Shown: positions 1 through 6,436, counted from the stretch's first letter. The stretch is 9,289 nt of DNA from an uncultured Eubacteriales bacterium (GCA_934462885.1 CAKSJC010000055.1:1-9289); one strand, 5' to 3'. Numbers and translations are program-made. Notes: generated by a model from the sequence alone, not told the origin.

Positions 1-1663
1 CCGCCGCGACGCCGCAGTAGGCGGATATCATGTTCAAATTGACTGTGATTCATACAGCCGTCATGAAGTTGAATATATGATAGACGAATTTGAGTATGAT
101 ATGTCCAAACTCGGTCTTGAAATGTTTCCCGCGTATATATATACCGGTTATGCCATCCGTATAGGACAGTTTACAAGCTACTCAGAAGCGGAAGAATACG
201 TTCCGGTTATTGAAGATATAATAAGAGGAGAGTATATTTCTGTAGTTTCGCCGACAGATACCGCAGTATCACTTATTGAACCGAACACGGACGTTATTAT
301 GTTTGAGTATGACTGCGGCGGAAAAACTGAGCTTGGATTAAAGGCGCGCCGAGATGAGAATGGAAATACGTACATAAAGACTCCGGCGGGAAACGTTTAT
401 GACGGCGTTTTTACTTTTTCAAGGTACGATAACGGAGAAGTCGACGGAGTTTCTCTAACAAATGTAGTTCCGTTGGAAGCATATATTGCGGGAGTTTTGC
501 CGTTTGAAACGTCAAACAAGTGGCCTATTGAAACTCAAAAAGCCTTTGCGATTACGGTACGTTCGTTCACACTTTCGCATATGCATGATAACAGCAAACA
601 TTCAAAATATTCTTTTGATTTGTGCAACACAACAGATTGTCAGGTATATAAAGGAGCAGGTCGCATCAACGAAAGCGTTATGGAAGCTGTCACCGATACG
701 GCCGGACAAGTTCTTACATATGACCGTGATATCGTTACAGCTTTTTATTCTTCAAGCGTCGGCGGAGTTACGGTGAGTGCGAAAGAGGCATGGGGCGGAA
801 CAAAAGATTACCCGTATCTTCAAGCGGTAGAAACTCCGTGGGAAGATTATATGAACCATTACAACGGTTTTTGGATATCCGAAATATCACCCAGAGAACT
901 TCTTCAAAGGCTTAATAATGCCGGATATATAGAGTTGAAAGGTGAAATATCCGATATCGAGATTACGGAACTGTCGAAAGATTCAACTTATATAAAGCAG
1001 CTTAAAGTTACCGACATATACGGAACCACAGTATATATAAATACTTCAGATAAAGTCAGAACTTCACTCACTCCTTACGTGAAAAGCGCAAACTTTGTTG
1101 TGGGACGCGGAAGCGTAGAGTATACGGAAAGTACGAATGTAGAACCAACGGTTTCAGATGAGGACGATTCCTCTTTGATCGGAAAAGATTCCGGATATAT
1201 GCCATTTGACGATTACTATGTTAAAAGATCGTCCGGTTTGGAGAGAAAAAGATGGGACGAAGGATTTGAGTATGTTATGACTTCAAGCGGAAGTTTTGAA
1301 TACGAAAAACTTGATGCGTTCGTTATCACATCGGAAAACGCATCTGCTTTCGGCGATGAAACGGCATCGAACTTTACTTTTGAAGATGATAGTGAAACGA
1401 GTACCGAAACCGAATCTAATACTCATGTTACAGAGGTAGTGGAAATAACCGGAGACGCAGTGTATAAAATAGCCTATGCCGAAGAAAAAAATAACTTTAT
1501 ATTTGTCGGAAAAGGGTGGGGGCACGGTGTTGGAATGAGCCAGTTCGGGGCGTATGATCTTGGAAAACTCGGATATTCAGCGGAAGAAATACTTAAAAAA
1601 TATTTTATCAATACTGAGCTAATCGATTATCGCAGGACGAACGACTATAAGACTATAAAATAA
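1..1663 (+). CDS. SpoIID/LytB domain protein with SPOR-like N-terminus (5' partial)
   Basis: The frame is open to the left edge (first whole codon at base 2), so the ATG at 77 is internal and the true start lies outside. Residues here are counted from that ATG. The upstream in-frame codons plus residues 17-42 (GYHVQID..., then YAIRIGQFTSYSEAEEYV) resemble a SPOR-type peptidoglycan-binding repeat. The SpoIID core begins near residue 131 (VPLEAYIAGVLPFE). E144 aligns with the catalytic glutamate of B. subtilis SpoIID (E88). C183 and C188 after H175 resemble the metal-site region of that fold. YSSSVGG (224-230) and the C-terminal GWGHGVGMSQFGAY (480-493) are family hallmarks. SpoIID-family enzymes are lytic transglycosylases acting on denuded glycan strands outside the membrane. 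About 130 residues rich in D, E, S and T (345-475) separate the core from the GWGHG block. The SPOR-like part suggests a LytB-type wall protein rather than strict sporulation SpoIID, but this is inference. Confidence 0.9.
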   Translation, partial: RRDAAVGGYHVQIDCDSYSRHEVEYMIDEFEYDMSKLGLEMFPAYIYTGYAIRIGQFTSYSEAEEYVPVIEDIIRGEYISVVSPTDTAVSLIEPNTDVIMFEYDCGGKTELGLKARRDENGNTYIKTPAGNVYDGVFTFSRYDNGEVDGVSLTNVVPLEAYIAGVLPFETSNKWPIETQKAFAITVRSFTLSHMHDNSKHSKYSFDLCNTTDCQVYKGAGRINESVMEAVTDTAGQVLTYDRDIVTAFYSSSVGGVTVSAKEAWGGTKDYPYLQAVETPWEDYMNHYNGFWISEISPRELLQRLNNAGYIELKGEISDIEITELSKDSTYIKQLKVTDIYGTTVYINTSDKVRTSLTPYVKSANFVVGRGSVEYTESTNVEPTVSDEDDSSLIGKDSGYMPFDDYYVKRSSGLERKRWDEGFEYVMTSSGSFEYEKLDAFVITSENASAFGDETASNFTFEDDSETSTETESNTHVTEVVEITGDAVYKIAYAEEKNNFIFVGKGWGHGVGMSQFGAYDLGKLGYSAEEILKKYFINTELIDYRRTNDYKTIK

Positions 1664-1709
1664 CAGACGATATATAATCACAACTATCGCCTGTATCGGT
1701 CGTTATAAC

Positions 1710-1751
1710 TTAACAAAAAGGACTTTTCATATGAAAAGTCCTTTTTGTTAA
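1710..1751. terminator. Perfect 42-bp palindrome, probable bidirectional terminator
   Basis: Bases 1711-1730 are the exact reverse complement of 1731-1750, and 1710/1751 also pair. The stem core is AAAAAGGACTTTT/AAAAGTCCTTTTT around a CATATG centre, so each strand ends its hairpin with a GTCCTTTTT run that can act as the U-tract. It lies between the convergent ends of the SpoIID-like gene (+, ends 1663) and the TSCPD gene (-, ends 1813), where a shared two-way terminator is expected. A weaker hairpin (AGAACA 1768-1773 with TGTTCT 1792-1797) lies between it and the TSCPD gene. Confidence 0.8.
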
Positions 1752-1812
1752 AATAAAATTTGCGTAAAGAACAACTCGTCATAGAGTCGGCTGTTCTAAG
1801 GTATAAAAACTG

Positions 1813-2091
1813 TTACGCCTTTACTTCGCTTTTGGAGTCAATTTCAGCAAGAGCCGCATCAATAGCGCGCGATAATTGATCGGCACATGAAGTGTTTTTC
1901 ATGCCGCAGGTGTTTCCTCGGAGGATGTCCGATATTTCTCGTGCATTTTTTCCGTTTACGAGTTTTGAAATAGCCTTAAGGTTTCCGTTGCATCCGCCTT
2001 GGAATAAAACATTTTCAATTATGCCGTTTTGAGTGATATCGAAAGATATCTGAGATGAGCAAGTTCCTTTTGTTTTGTAAGTAAATTTCAT
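1813..2091 (-). CDS. TIGR03905-type TSCPD domain protein
   Basis: A small 92-residue protein with four cysteines at 11, 34, 62 and 69, in the contexts GTCSS, GGCNGN, TCGM and TSCADQL. The last is a variant of the TSCPD signature. This layout, with a GGCNGNL block and a C-terminal helix, matches the small TIGR03905-type proteins common in Clostridia, whose function is unknown. The related TSCPD domain also occurs at the C-terminus of some ribonucleotide reductases. The cysteines suggest metal binding or redox chemistry, but that is inference. A ribosome site (AAAGGC) lies inside the tail of the upstream gene, and only 12 bases separate its ATG from that gene's stop, so it is the third cistron of the operon starting at 3959. 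The last dozen residues are charged and variable. Confidence 0.85.
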   Translation of the reverse strand: MKFTYKTKGTCSSQISFDITQNGIIENVLFQGGCNGNLKAISKLVNGKNAREISDILRGNTCGMKNTSCADQLSRAIDAALAEIDSKSEVKA

Positions 2092-2103
2092 TTTTATTGC
2101 CTT

Positions 2104-3060
2104 TCAGTTTTCTTTATCTGTATTTCCCGATTCTCCGGAGGAAGATGTAAGCTTGATATCTGCCGATTTGGCATTTATCGAAAACGTCTTGTCAGCAGAA
2201 TCGGAGTTTTTTATGTACGTTTTTTCTGCAAGTGTTCCGTTTACTGTGATATTACCGGTTTCAGTCTCAAGACTGAGCGCTGTAGAGTCAAGAGAGTTTA
2301 CAACATCAAAGTCAATATTTCCGCTCTCACAGTTTATTTCAGTGGATGAGTAGCATTTGAAAGAGTCTGCGTCAATCGAAAGCTCTTCGGAATTTACAGT
2401 AAGAGTGTTTACGTATACTGTGTCGAGCGTCAAAGCCACTCGTTTGGCAAAAGATGAGTTTTGATCTGCGTTTATAAGAAGAGATGAGGATGTTTTCAAA
2501 GCTTTTATTTCAATATCGGCTTCCGAAACGTTGAACTTGTAGTCTGATGAAGTTGACATATCGTTGATGGAGACTTTACATGAATCTGCTTTTATATCGA
2601 AAACTTTAACGGGGGAATCATCGTTCAAGTAAATGTTGATTATTTTTTGGGTATCAGGATTTTCTTTTTTGAAATTCAACAGTAAAAACCGCATACCTTT
2701 GAATGAAAATCCGTTCTCCCAAAATTTGAACATTGATGCGATATCAGGAATTTCGTCAAAACTCAGAGCGTGGCTTGAAGTTGTGAGATTATAAAAACTT
2801 TCTCTGAAATTCAAGAATTCAATGTAAGGGTGGGTTGAGTTTCCTTTTATGTTAATTTCGGCATTGCTTACGATGAGCTGTATTTTTGATATACTTGAAT
2901 CGGAAAGGTCGACTGTCTTAATTTGTCCGCCGTCAGCTTCTTCGGAGAAGAGAAGTTCGCCGTTTGTTTTAGCCATATTTTGAGCGACAAAGCAGGTTAC
3001 AAGTCCGATCACAATTATAACAACAGCAACTATCAATGAAATGACAGATGAAGGTTTCAA
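2104..3060 (-). CDS. Membrane-anchored DUF4097-like beta-repeat protein
   Basis: The 318-residue product has one N-terminal hydrophobic segment (about residues 6-26) and then a long extracytoplasmic region of short alternating strands, such as SKIQLIVSNAEINIKG, KVSINDMS and ALSLETETGNITVNG. This pattern is typical of DUF4097-type putative adhesin/beta-helix domains. The start codon is TTG (3060-3058) and overlaps the stop of the upstream HAAS gene in a TTGA tetranucleotide. A ribosome site AGGTGG (3077-3072) lies 11 bases upstream inside that gene, so the two are probably translationally coupled. The C-terminus is S/D/N-rich. In Bacillota, DUF4097 proteins often sit with DUF1700/HAAS proteins and are thought to act in envelope or antimicrobial stress. 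Here only the pairing is seen, and a biochemical role is not known. Confidence 0.75.
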   Translation of the reverse strand: MKPSSVISLIVAVVIIVIGLVTCFVAQNMAKTNGELLFSEEADGGQIKTVDLSDSSISKIQLIVSNAEINIKGNSTHPYIEFLNFRESFYNLTTSSHALSFDEIPDIASMFKFWENGFSFKGMRFLLLNFKKENPDTQKIINIYLNDDSPVKVFDIKADSCKVSINDMSTSSDYKFNVSEADIEIKALKTSSSLLINADQNSSFAKRVALTLDTVYVNTLTVNSEELSIDADSFKCYSSTEINCESGNIDFDVVNSLDSTALSLETETGNITVNGTLAEKTYIKNSDSADKTFSINAKSADIKLTSSSGESGNTDKEN

Positions 3061-3959
3061 ATCTTATAACACCACCTTTTTATGTATAAATAAAGCGATT
3101 TAAGTTTATAACAAACGAATTTAAAAAACACAGCGGTTTTTCTCATAAGCCAAGGCAGAAAACGCACTGCACCGTTGTATAAAAGAACGGAAATAAATAA
3201 AGCGCATCCTGCAGTAATTATACCGAGGCCTATTTCGTAAATGCCGGCTGAAGTGAAGGAAAAAAGCTGAGTTACACCGTATATGATGCCTATTAGGGAT
3301 ATTCCGGCTCCGGCAGCTACCGTTCCGATAAGAGCGCATATAAAAAGAAGTATTACCGCAATAATGGAAGCGAAGATCGCGGCAAATCCGAGAAAAACTA
3401 TCGAAAGAATAGTGAGCGTAATCGGCAGAGTAAGAAAAAGAGCGACCCAAAAAGTCGTGATTCCTTTTGACGTGCCTTTAATTTCTGGAGAGTAATCCGA
3501 AAAGTCGTATGTATCGGAGTTGTCGATGTTGTCCGTTAAATCTGTTGGTTTATTGTGGGATATTTCAGCACTGTTTCTCCCCGAAATGTGAGACTCTTCG
3601 GAAATGCTGTTATCTTTTTCATTTTTTATTTCTGAGTGTGCTGTTTGTTTTTCTTTACTGACTGGATCTTCATTTATCTGAGTCGGAGACAGGTTTTCTT
3701 CTGAATCAACGATTGAAGAATTTTTCTTCGCATTTTCGGTTTTTCCAGACAAAGCTTTCGCTTTTTTTGAAAATATCACAGATATGCTGTCTGCGAGAAC
3801 TTCTATCTCAGACGTTGAGTCCATATTTTCAATTTCCGAAAGGTCTTCTTCGGTGAAAGATCGGCTGAGATTTTTGACGTGCCGCTTTGCAATTTCGGAA
3901 GGTATGCCTTTTTTTTTCAAAGCAGCTTCAAGCTCTGTTATGAAAAAATTCAATTCCAT
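3057..3959 (-). CDS. HAAS (DUF1700)-like membrane protein
   Basis: A 300-residue protein in three parts. Residues 1-70 form a helical domain (FITELEAALKKKGIP..., then a second helix with LADSISVIF) resembling the HAAS/DUF1700 N-terminal domain. Residues 71-165 are a polar, low-complexity linker rich in S, E, N, K and D. Residues 167-262 hold about four closely spaced transmembrane helices, followed by a basic, aromatic cytoplasmic tail. Family members are usually shorter and lack so long a linker. The ATG at 3959 has a good ribosome site (AAAGGTGA, 8-base gap). The gene opens an operon with the DUF4097-like and TSCPD genes. HAAS domains are thought to pair with PadR-type regulators; no padR gene is adjacent here. 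The assignment rests on architecture and neighbour more than on strong motifs. Confidence 0.7.
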   Translation of the reverse strand: MELNFFITELEAALKKKGIPSEIAKRHVKNLSRSFTEEDLSEIENMDSTSEIEVLADSISVIFSKKAKALSGKTENAKKNSSIVDSEENLSPTQINEDPVSKEKQTAHSEIKNEKDNSISEESHISGRNSAEISHNKPTDLTDNIDNSDTYDFSDYSPEIKGTSKGITTFWVALFLTLPITLTILSIVFLGFAAIFASIIAVILLFICALIGTVAAGAGISLIGIIYGVTQLFSFTSAGIYEIGLGIITAGCALFISVLLYNGAVRFLPWLMRKTAVFFKFVCYKLKSLYLYIKRWCYKI

Positions 3960-3992
3960 TCACAAATTCACCTTTCTTTTGAATTAAAGAGA

Positions 3993-4021
3993 TAGATTTT
4001 TTGATAAAAATATGGTATAAT
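3993..4021 (+). promoter_or_regulatory. Extended -10 promoter facing trmB
   Basis: TGGTATAAT (4013-4021) is a perfect extended -10 element (TGn plus TATAAT). At 17-base spacing the -35 is only TAGATT, which is weak, as extended -10 promoters can tolerate. It would give a transcript starting near 4028 with a leader of about 215 bases before trmB. The -10 lies in an asymmetric stretch of the left arm of the inverted repeat 3997-4226. Confidence 0.55.
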
Positions 4022-4226
4022 AAAATGTATGTTAAGTTTTATTGTTTTTTTATTACCTACACCTACGCTTAAGCTGACATCAAGTCACAGAAGCAAAATG
4101 ACAGAAGAATACCAACTTTCATCGAAATCGTTATGAATACAAGTTTGCCTATGTCATGCTAAACTTCACAGAGCAACCGTAATTACATAGAGCTTAAAAT
4201 ACTTACATATACATTTTATCAAAAAA
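3997..4226. repeat. Long imperfect inverted repeat in the divergent intergenic region
   Basis: The ends are an exact 13-bp inverted repeat: TTTTTTGATAAAA at 3997-4009 and TTTTATCAAAAAA at 4214-4226. Further co-linear blocks pair inwards: AAAATGTATGTTAAGT (4022-4037) with the complement of 4201-4217, and AGC-TGACAT (4072-4080) with ATGTCA-T-GCT (4151-4160). The arms are therefore about 80 bases around a loop of about 70 bases. No reading frame of note runs through it. The form fits a MITE-like element or a folded leader; no convincing target-site duplication is seen at the edges. The rest of the 283-base gap between the genes holds only the ribosome sites and promoters listed. Confidence 0.55.
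4007..4035 (-). promoter_or_regulatory. Probable promoter of the HAAS/DUF4097/TSCPD operon
   Basis: On the - strand TTAACA (4035-4030, 5/6 of consensus) is followed after exactly 17 bases by TATTTT (4012-4007, 4/6). It would start transcription near base 4000, about 40 bases ahead of the ATG at 3959. It overlaps, head-to-head, the + strand extended -10 at 4013-4021. The region is very A/T-rich, so chance matches are possible. Confidence 0.45.
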
Positions 4227-4242
4227 CGGAGCAATAATCAAT

Positions 4243-4983
4243 ATGAGAATGAGAAAAAAACGCCATGGAAGTGAACGCCTTGCGGCGCTTTCCGCCCTTT
4301 TATATCCGGAAACGTCTGAAAAATGGATTGCCGGCGAGGATGTTTTTAAAAACGACAATCCTCTTAAGATTGAGATAGGGTGCGGAAAAGGGGATTTTAT
4401 AACTCTTCTTTCCAAACGTGATTCTTCTTTTAATTATATTGCTCTTGAAAGAGTAAGTGATGTAGCAGTATGCGCGGTGGAAAAATACGCGAAAGACAGA
4501 GGGCTCGGTTCTCTCGGTTCAAACGGAGGATGGCTTGCGCCTGACGGAACTCTTTATAAAGAAGGCATGATATGTGATATCCCGCAAGAGAAATGCGGAA
4601 ACGTTCGTTTTATTATAGGTGAAGCAAACGACATTATTTCAAAAATGCCTGATTCTTCTGTCTCTGAGATAATTGCGAACTTCAGCGATCCGTGGTCCAG
4701 AAAGTGTACATATGAAAAGAGAAGACTTACCCACCCCATTTATCTTGATAACTACAAGCGAGTTCTGATAAACGGCGGAAAATTCTCGTTCAAAACAGAT
4801 AACGATACTTTATTTGACTATACGCTAGAAACTTTGTCATCCTGCGGATTTGATATTGTATTTCTCACCAAAGATCTGCATTCCTCCGAAAGGAACGCTG
4901 ACAATATAGTTACTGAATATGAAAGAAACTTTACCGAACAGGGAATTAAAATCAAAATGCTTGAAGCGACTCCGAAAAATTAA
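4243..4983 (+). CDS. trmB: tRNA (guanine-N7-)-methyltransferase TrmB
   Basis: TrmB uses S-adenosylmethionine to methylate N7 of G46 in the tRNA variable loop. The 246-residue product starts MRMRKKRHGSERL, the usual opening of bacterial TrmB. It carries the SAM-binding motif IEIGCGKGDFI (43-53), NYIALE (64-69), the catalytic-region block NFSDPW (146-151) with EKRRLTHP (158-165), FSFKTDN (181-187) and the C-terminal TEYERNF (224-230). The ATG at 4243 has GGAG at 4228-4231, about 11 bases upstream. The family is usually near 210-220 residues; the excess lies in an insertion at about 89-119 between the AdoMet-binding part and NVRFI. The usual PWPKKRHEKRRL reads PWSRKCTYEKRRL, with the second proline replaced. 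The gene stands alone, probably driven from the promoter at 4013-4021, with a long leader. Confidence 0.95.
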   Translation: MRMRKKRHGSERLAALSALLYPETSEKWIAGEDVFKNDNPLKIEIGCGKGDFITLLSKRDSSFNYIALERVSDVAVCAVEKYAKDRGLGSLGSNGGWLAPDGTLYKEGMICDIPQEKCGNVRFIIGEANDIISKMPDSSVSEIIANFSDPWSRKCTYEKRRLTHPIYLDNYKRVLINGGKFSFKTDNDTLFDYTLETLSSCGFDIVFLTKDLHSSERNADNIVTEYERNFTEQGIKIKMLEATPKN

Positions 4984-5012
4984 TTGACAATTCTTTTTTT
5001 ATATGATAAAAT
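4984..5012 (+). promoter_or_regulatory. Near-consensus sigma-A promoter of the DUF6323/DUF6179-like operon
   Basis: TTGACA (4984-4989, perfect -35) begins on the base after the trmB stop codon. Exactly 17 bases later is TAAAAT (5007-5012, 5/6 of the -10), preceded by TGA, which supplies the extended -10 TG. Transcription would start near 5019, about 55 bases before the ATG at 5074. This is the strongest promoter seen in the window and indicates that the next two genes are transcribed independently of trmB. Confidence 0.8.
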
Positions 5013-5073
5013 ACTAAATTACGATTAAACATTTGCTTTATATACAAAAAGTAAGTAATCGCGGGAGGTCTAA

Positions 5074-5805
5074 ATGAACAGTCTTATTTCATTTGAAAAT
5101 ATTTCTCTTCATCCGGTATCAAAAGAAATACTTGAGTTAAACTCGGTATCCGAACAGTACGGATTGACTTTAACCGAAGATGAAGCACGAGAGCTGTCGG
5201 AAACAAGAAATACGGCGGTTTCTGAAAATGAAAGAATTGAAATAGGCTCCGGTCCTGTGATTGACATAATAAAGAGATTCTGTACATCCCGTTATATAAC
5301 TAAAGAAAACTATACCTATATACTTAATGAAGTGACAAGTATATTTTATTATATCAAAACGGAAACCGATGATAAAATAAGCGATAAAGATTTGCTTGAC
5401 GAGCTGTTTCAAAGATTCGAATTACAGTGTCGAGGAAGTATAGATGTACTTATAGGCCGCGAGGCAGAACGGATAATAAGAAAAGTAAACAGCGGCGAAA
5501 ATTATTATAAATGGTATGCCGACCGCGACGAGCTTGACTATGACTCTAAAACGGGCATGAGAGAAGCACCTGCAAATGTCCTTGATGAGGAATACGGAAT
5601 AGAATACTTCGAGGATAAAGATACGCCTGCAGATCACGATAAATACGAAAATGAAGAAAAATATGACGAAGAAGAGGATATTGAATCCATACTTGACGCA
5701 TACGATGAATTTCTTGATTCCGAAGCCGAGAAGAATGCTTCCGAGCCTAAGAGAGATGTAGCAAAAGAGAATCCGGATGATGAGGAGGGCGAGCGTAATG
5801 AGTGA
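5074..5805 (+). CDS. DUF6323-like protein with acidic C-terminal tail
   Basis: The 243-residue soluble protein has a strong ribosome site (GGGAGG, 5063-5068) 5 bases before its ATG. Residues 1-137 are mostly helical and match, from memory, the DUF6323 family of Clostridia: YGLTLTEDEARELSETRN (29-46), IEIGSGPVIDII (55-66), FYYIKTETDDKISDKDLL (91-108), then a CRGSIDVLIGREAERI block (119-134). Residues 138-243 are an extended tail dominated by D, E, K and N, with no clear fold, where the family normally ends near 150-170 residues. No catalytic motif, signal peptide or membrane segment is visible. It is the first gene of a two-gene operon. The next start codon overlaps its end by 8 bases, so the two products are probably made together and may interact. 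Function unknown. Confidence 0.75.
   Translation: MNSLISFENISLHPVSKEILELNSVSEQYGLTLTEDEARELSETRNTAVSENERIEIGSGPVIDIIKRFCTSRYITKENYTYILNEVTSIFYYIKTETDDKISDKDLLDELFQRFELQCRGSIDVLIGREAERIIRKVNSGENYYKWYADRDELDYDSKTGMREAPANVLDEEYGIEYFEDKDTPADHDKYENEEKYDEEEDIESILDAYDEFLDSEAEKNASEPKRDVAKENPDDEEGERNE
5784..5789 (+). promoter_or_regulatory. Ribosome binding site fixing the second DUF gene start
   Basis: GGAGGG lies 8 bases before the ATG at 5798. The earlier in-frame ATG at 5777 has this site downstream of it and no site of its own, so 5798 is the better start. Confidence 0.8.
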
Positions 5806-6436
5806 ACAAAATCCTGTACTATTCGGGAAAAACTATTTCGAAGTAAAAAAAATTAACAAAGCTGATTACACAACCACTCTTGCTTCGGAAGCTTTACGGA
5901 CGGGATTTTATTCGTCAAGCGATCTGGAAAAAGTAAAAAACGGAGTTATGGAAGCTCTTGCGGAAGTTGTAAAGCTTTATACAAAGAATGAATCTTCATC
6001 CGTAAGAACGGATACGGCACGGGATCTTGCCGCGTCGCTCCTTTATAATATAGATACGTATCTTTTATCATTGAAGAACGACGAGACCGCGGCAAGAACA
6101 CTTCTTGAAAGAAAGCCGATCGAGCTTTACGGAAAAGGTTATCTTATAAATGAAAAAATATATAAGGAAGCTCTCGTTTATTTTGGCAAGGTAAGATATA
6201 CGAGGCTTAAAACAAACGATGAAGCATATAATAAAACTCTCGATAAGTATTATAAAAACTATCTTTCATCGTACAGCGCAAAATTTTCAGCGCATAATAA
6301 GATATACCTGACTCTTTTACGTTTTGGTATTAACGGCGCGTTCCATATAGACGAAGCCCTTGAAGTGTTAAAAAAACTTCTTGAAATAAATAAAGGAAAG
6401 CAATCAGATTTTATAATTGATCATACGGAGACCTGA
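5798..6436 (+). CDS. DUF6179-like protein, apparently N-terminal half only
   Basis: Starting at 5798 the product has 212 residues. It is helical and soluble, without signal peptide or membrane segments. Residues 64-86 (NESSSVRTDTARDLAAS then LLYNI) and 137-166 (LKTNDEAYNKTLDKYYK... to SAHNK) match, from memory, the conserved blocks of DUF6179 proteins. That family typically runs to roughly 400 residues or more and is commonly encoded beside DUF6323. This protein stops shortly after the segment FHIDEALEVLKKLLEINKG (182-200), about where the family's second half would begin, so it looks like a short form or a 3' deletion. Its stop (6434-6436) lies inside the opposite-strand symporter gene. The start overlaps the upstream gene by 8 bases (ATGAGTGA), indicating translational coupling. 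Function unknown; the family assignment is moderately certain. Confidence 0.7.
   Translation: MSEQNPVLFGKNYFEVKKINKADYTTTLASEALRTGFYSSSDLEKVKNGVMEALAEVVKLYTKNESSSVRTDTARDLAASLLYNIDTYLLSLKNDETAARTLLERKPIELYGKGYLINEKIYKEALVYFGKVRYTRLKTNDEAYNKTLDKYYKNYLSSYSAKFSAHNKIYLTLLRFGINGAFHIDEALEVLKKLLEINKGKQSDFIIDHTET

Noticed and set aside
77..79. ATG at 77 as the start of the SpoIID-like gene
   Set aside because: The frame stays open to base 2 and the upstream codons continue the SPOR-like sequence, so this is an internal methionine.
1768..1797. Second hairpin (AGAACA/TGTTCT) as an independent terminator of the TSCPD gene
   Set aside because: The 6 + 4 bp stem has a 4-base bulge and no immediate T-run; the adjacent palindrome is a far better terminator.
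3121..3495. Open frames on both strands over the HAAS membrane region
   Set aside because: They are out-of-frame readings of the hydrophobic, A/T-rich coding region; the real frame has the helices, ribosome site and operon spacing.
3997..4226. Definite insertion element
   Set aside because: No transposase gene and no clear target-site duplication flank the inverted repeat, so it is listed only as a repeat.
4028..4242. Riboswitch or T-box in the long trmB leader
   Set aside because: No recognised T-box or riboswitch sequence and no terminator hairpin with a U-run before the ATG were seen; only the inverted repeat is present.
5777..5797. Longer start of the DUF6179-like gene at ATG 5777
   Set aside because: The only ribosome site (5784-5789) lies after this ATG and fits the ATG at 5798; the extra residues (MMRRASV) look unlike a conserved N-terminus.
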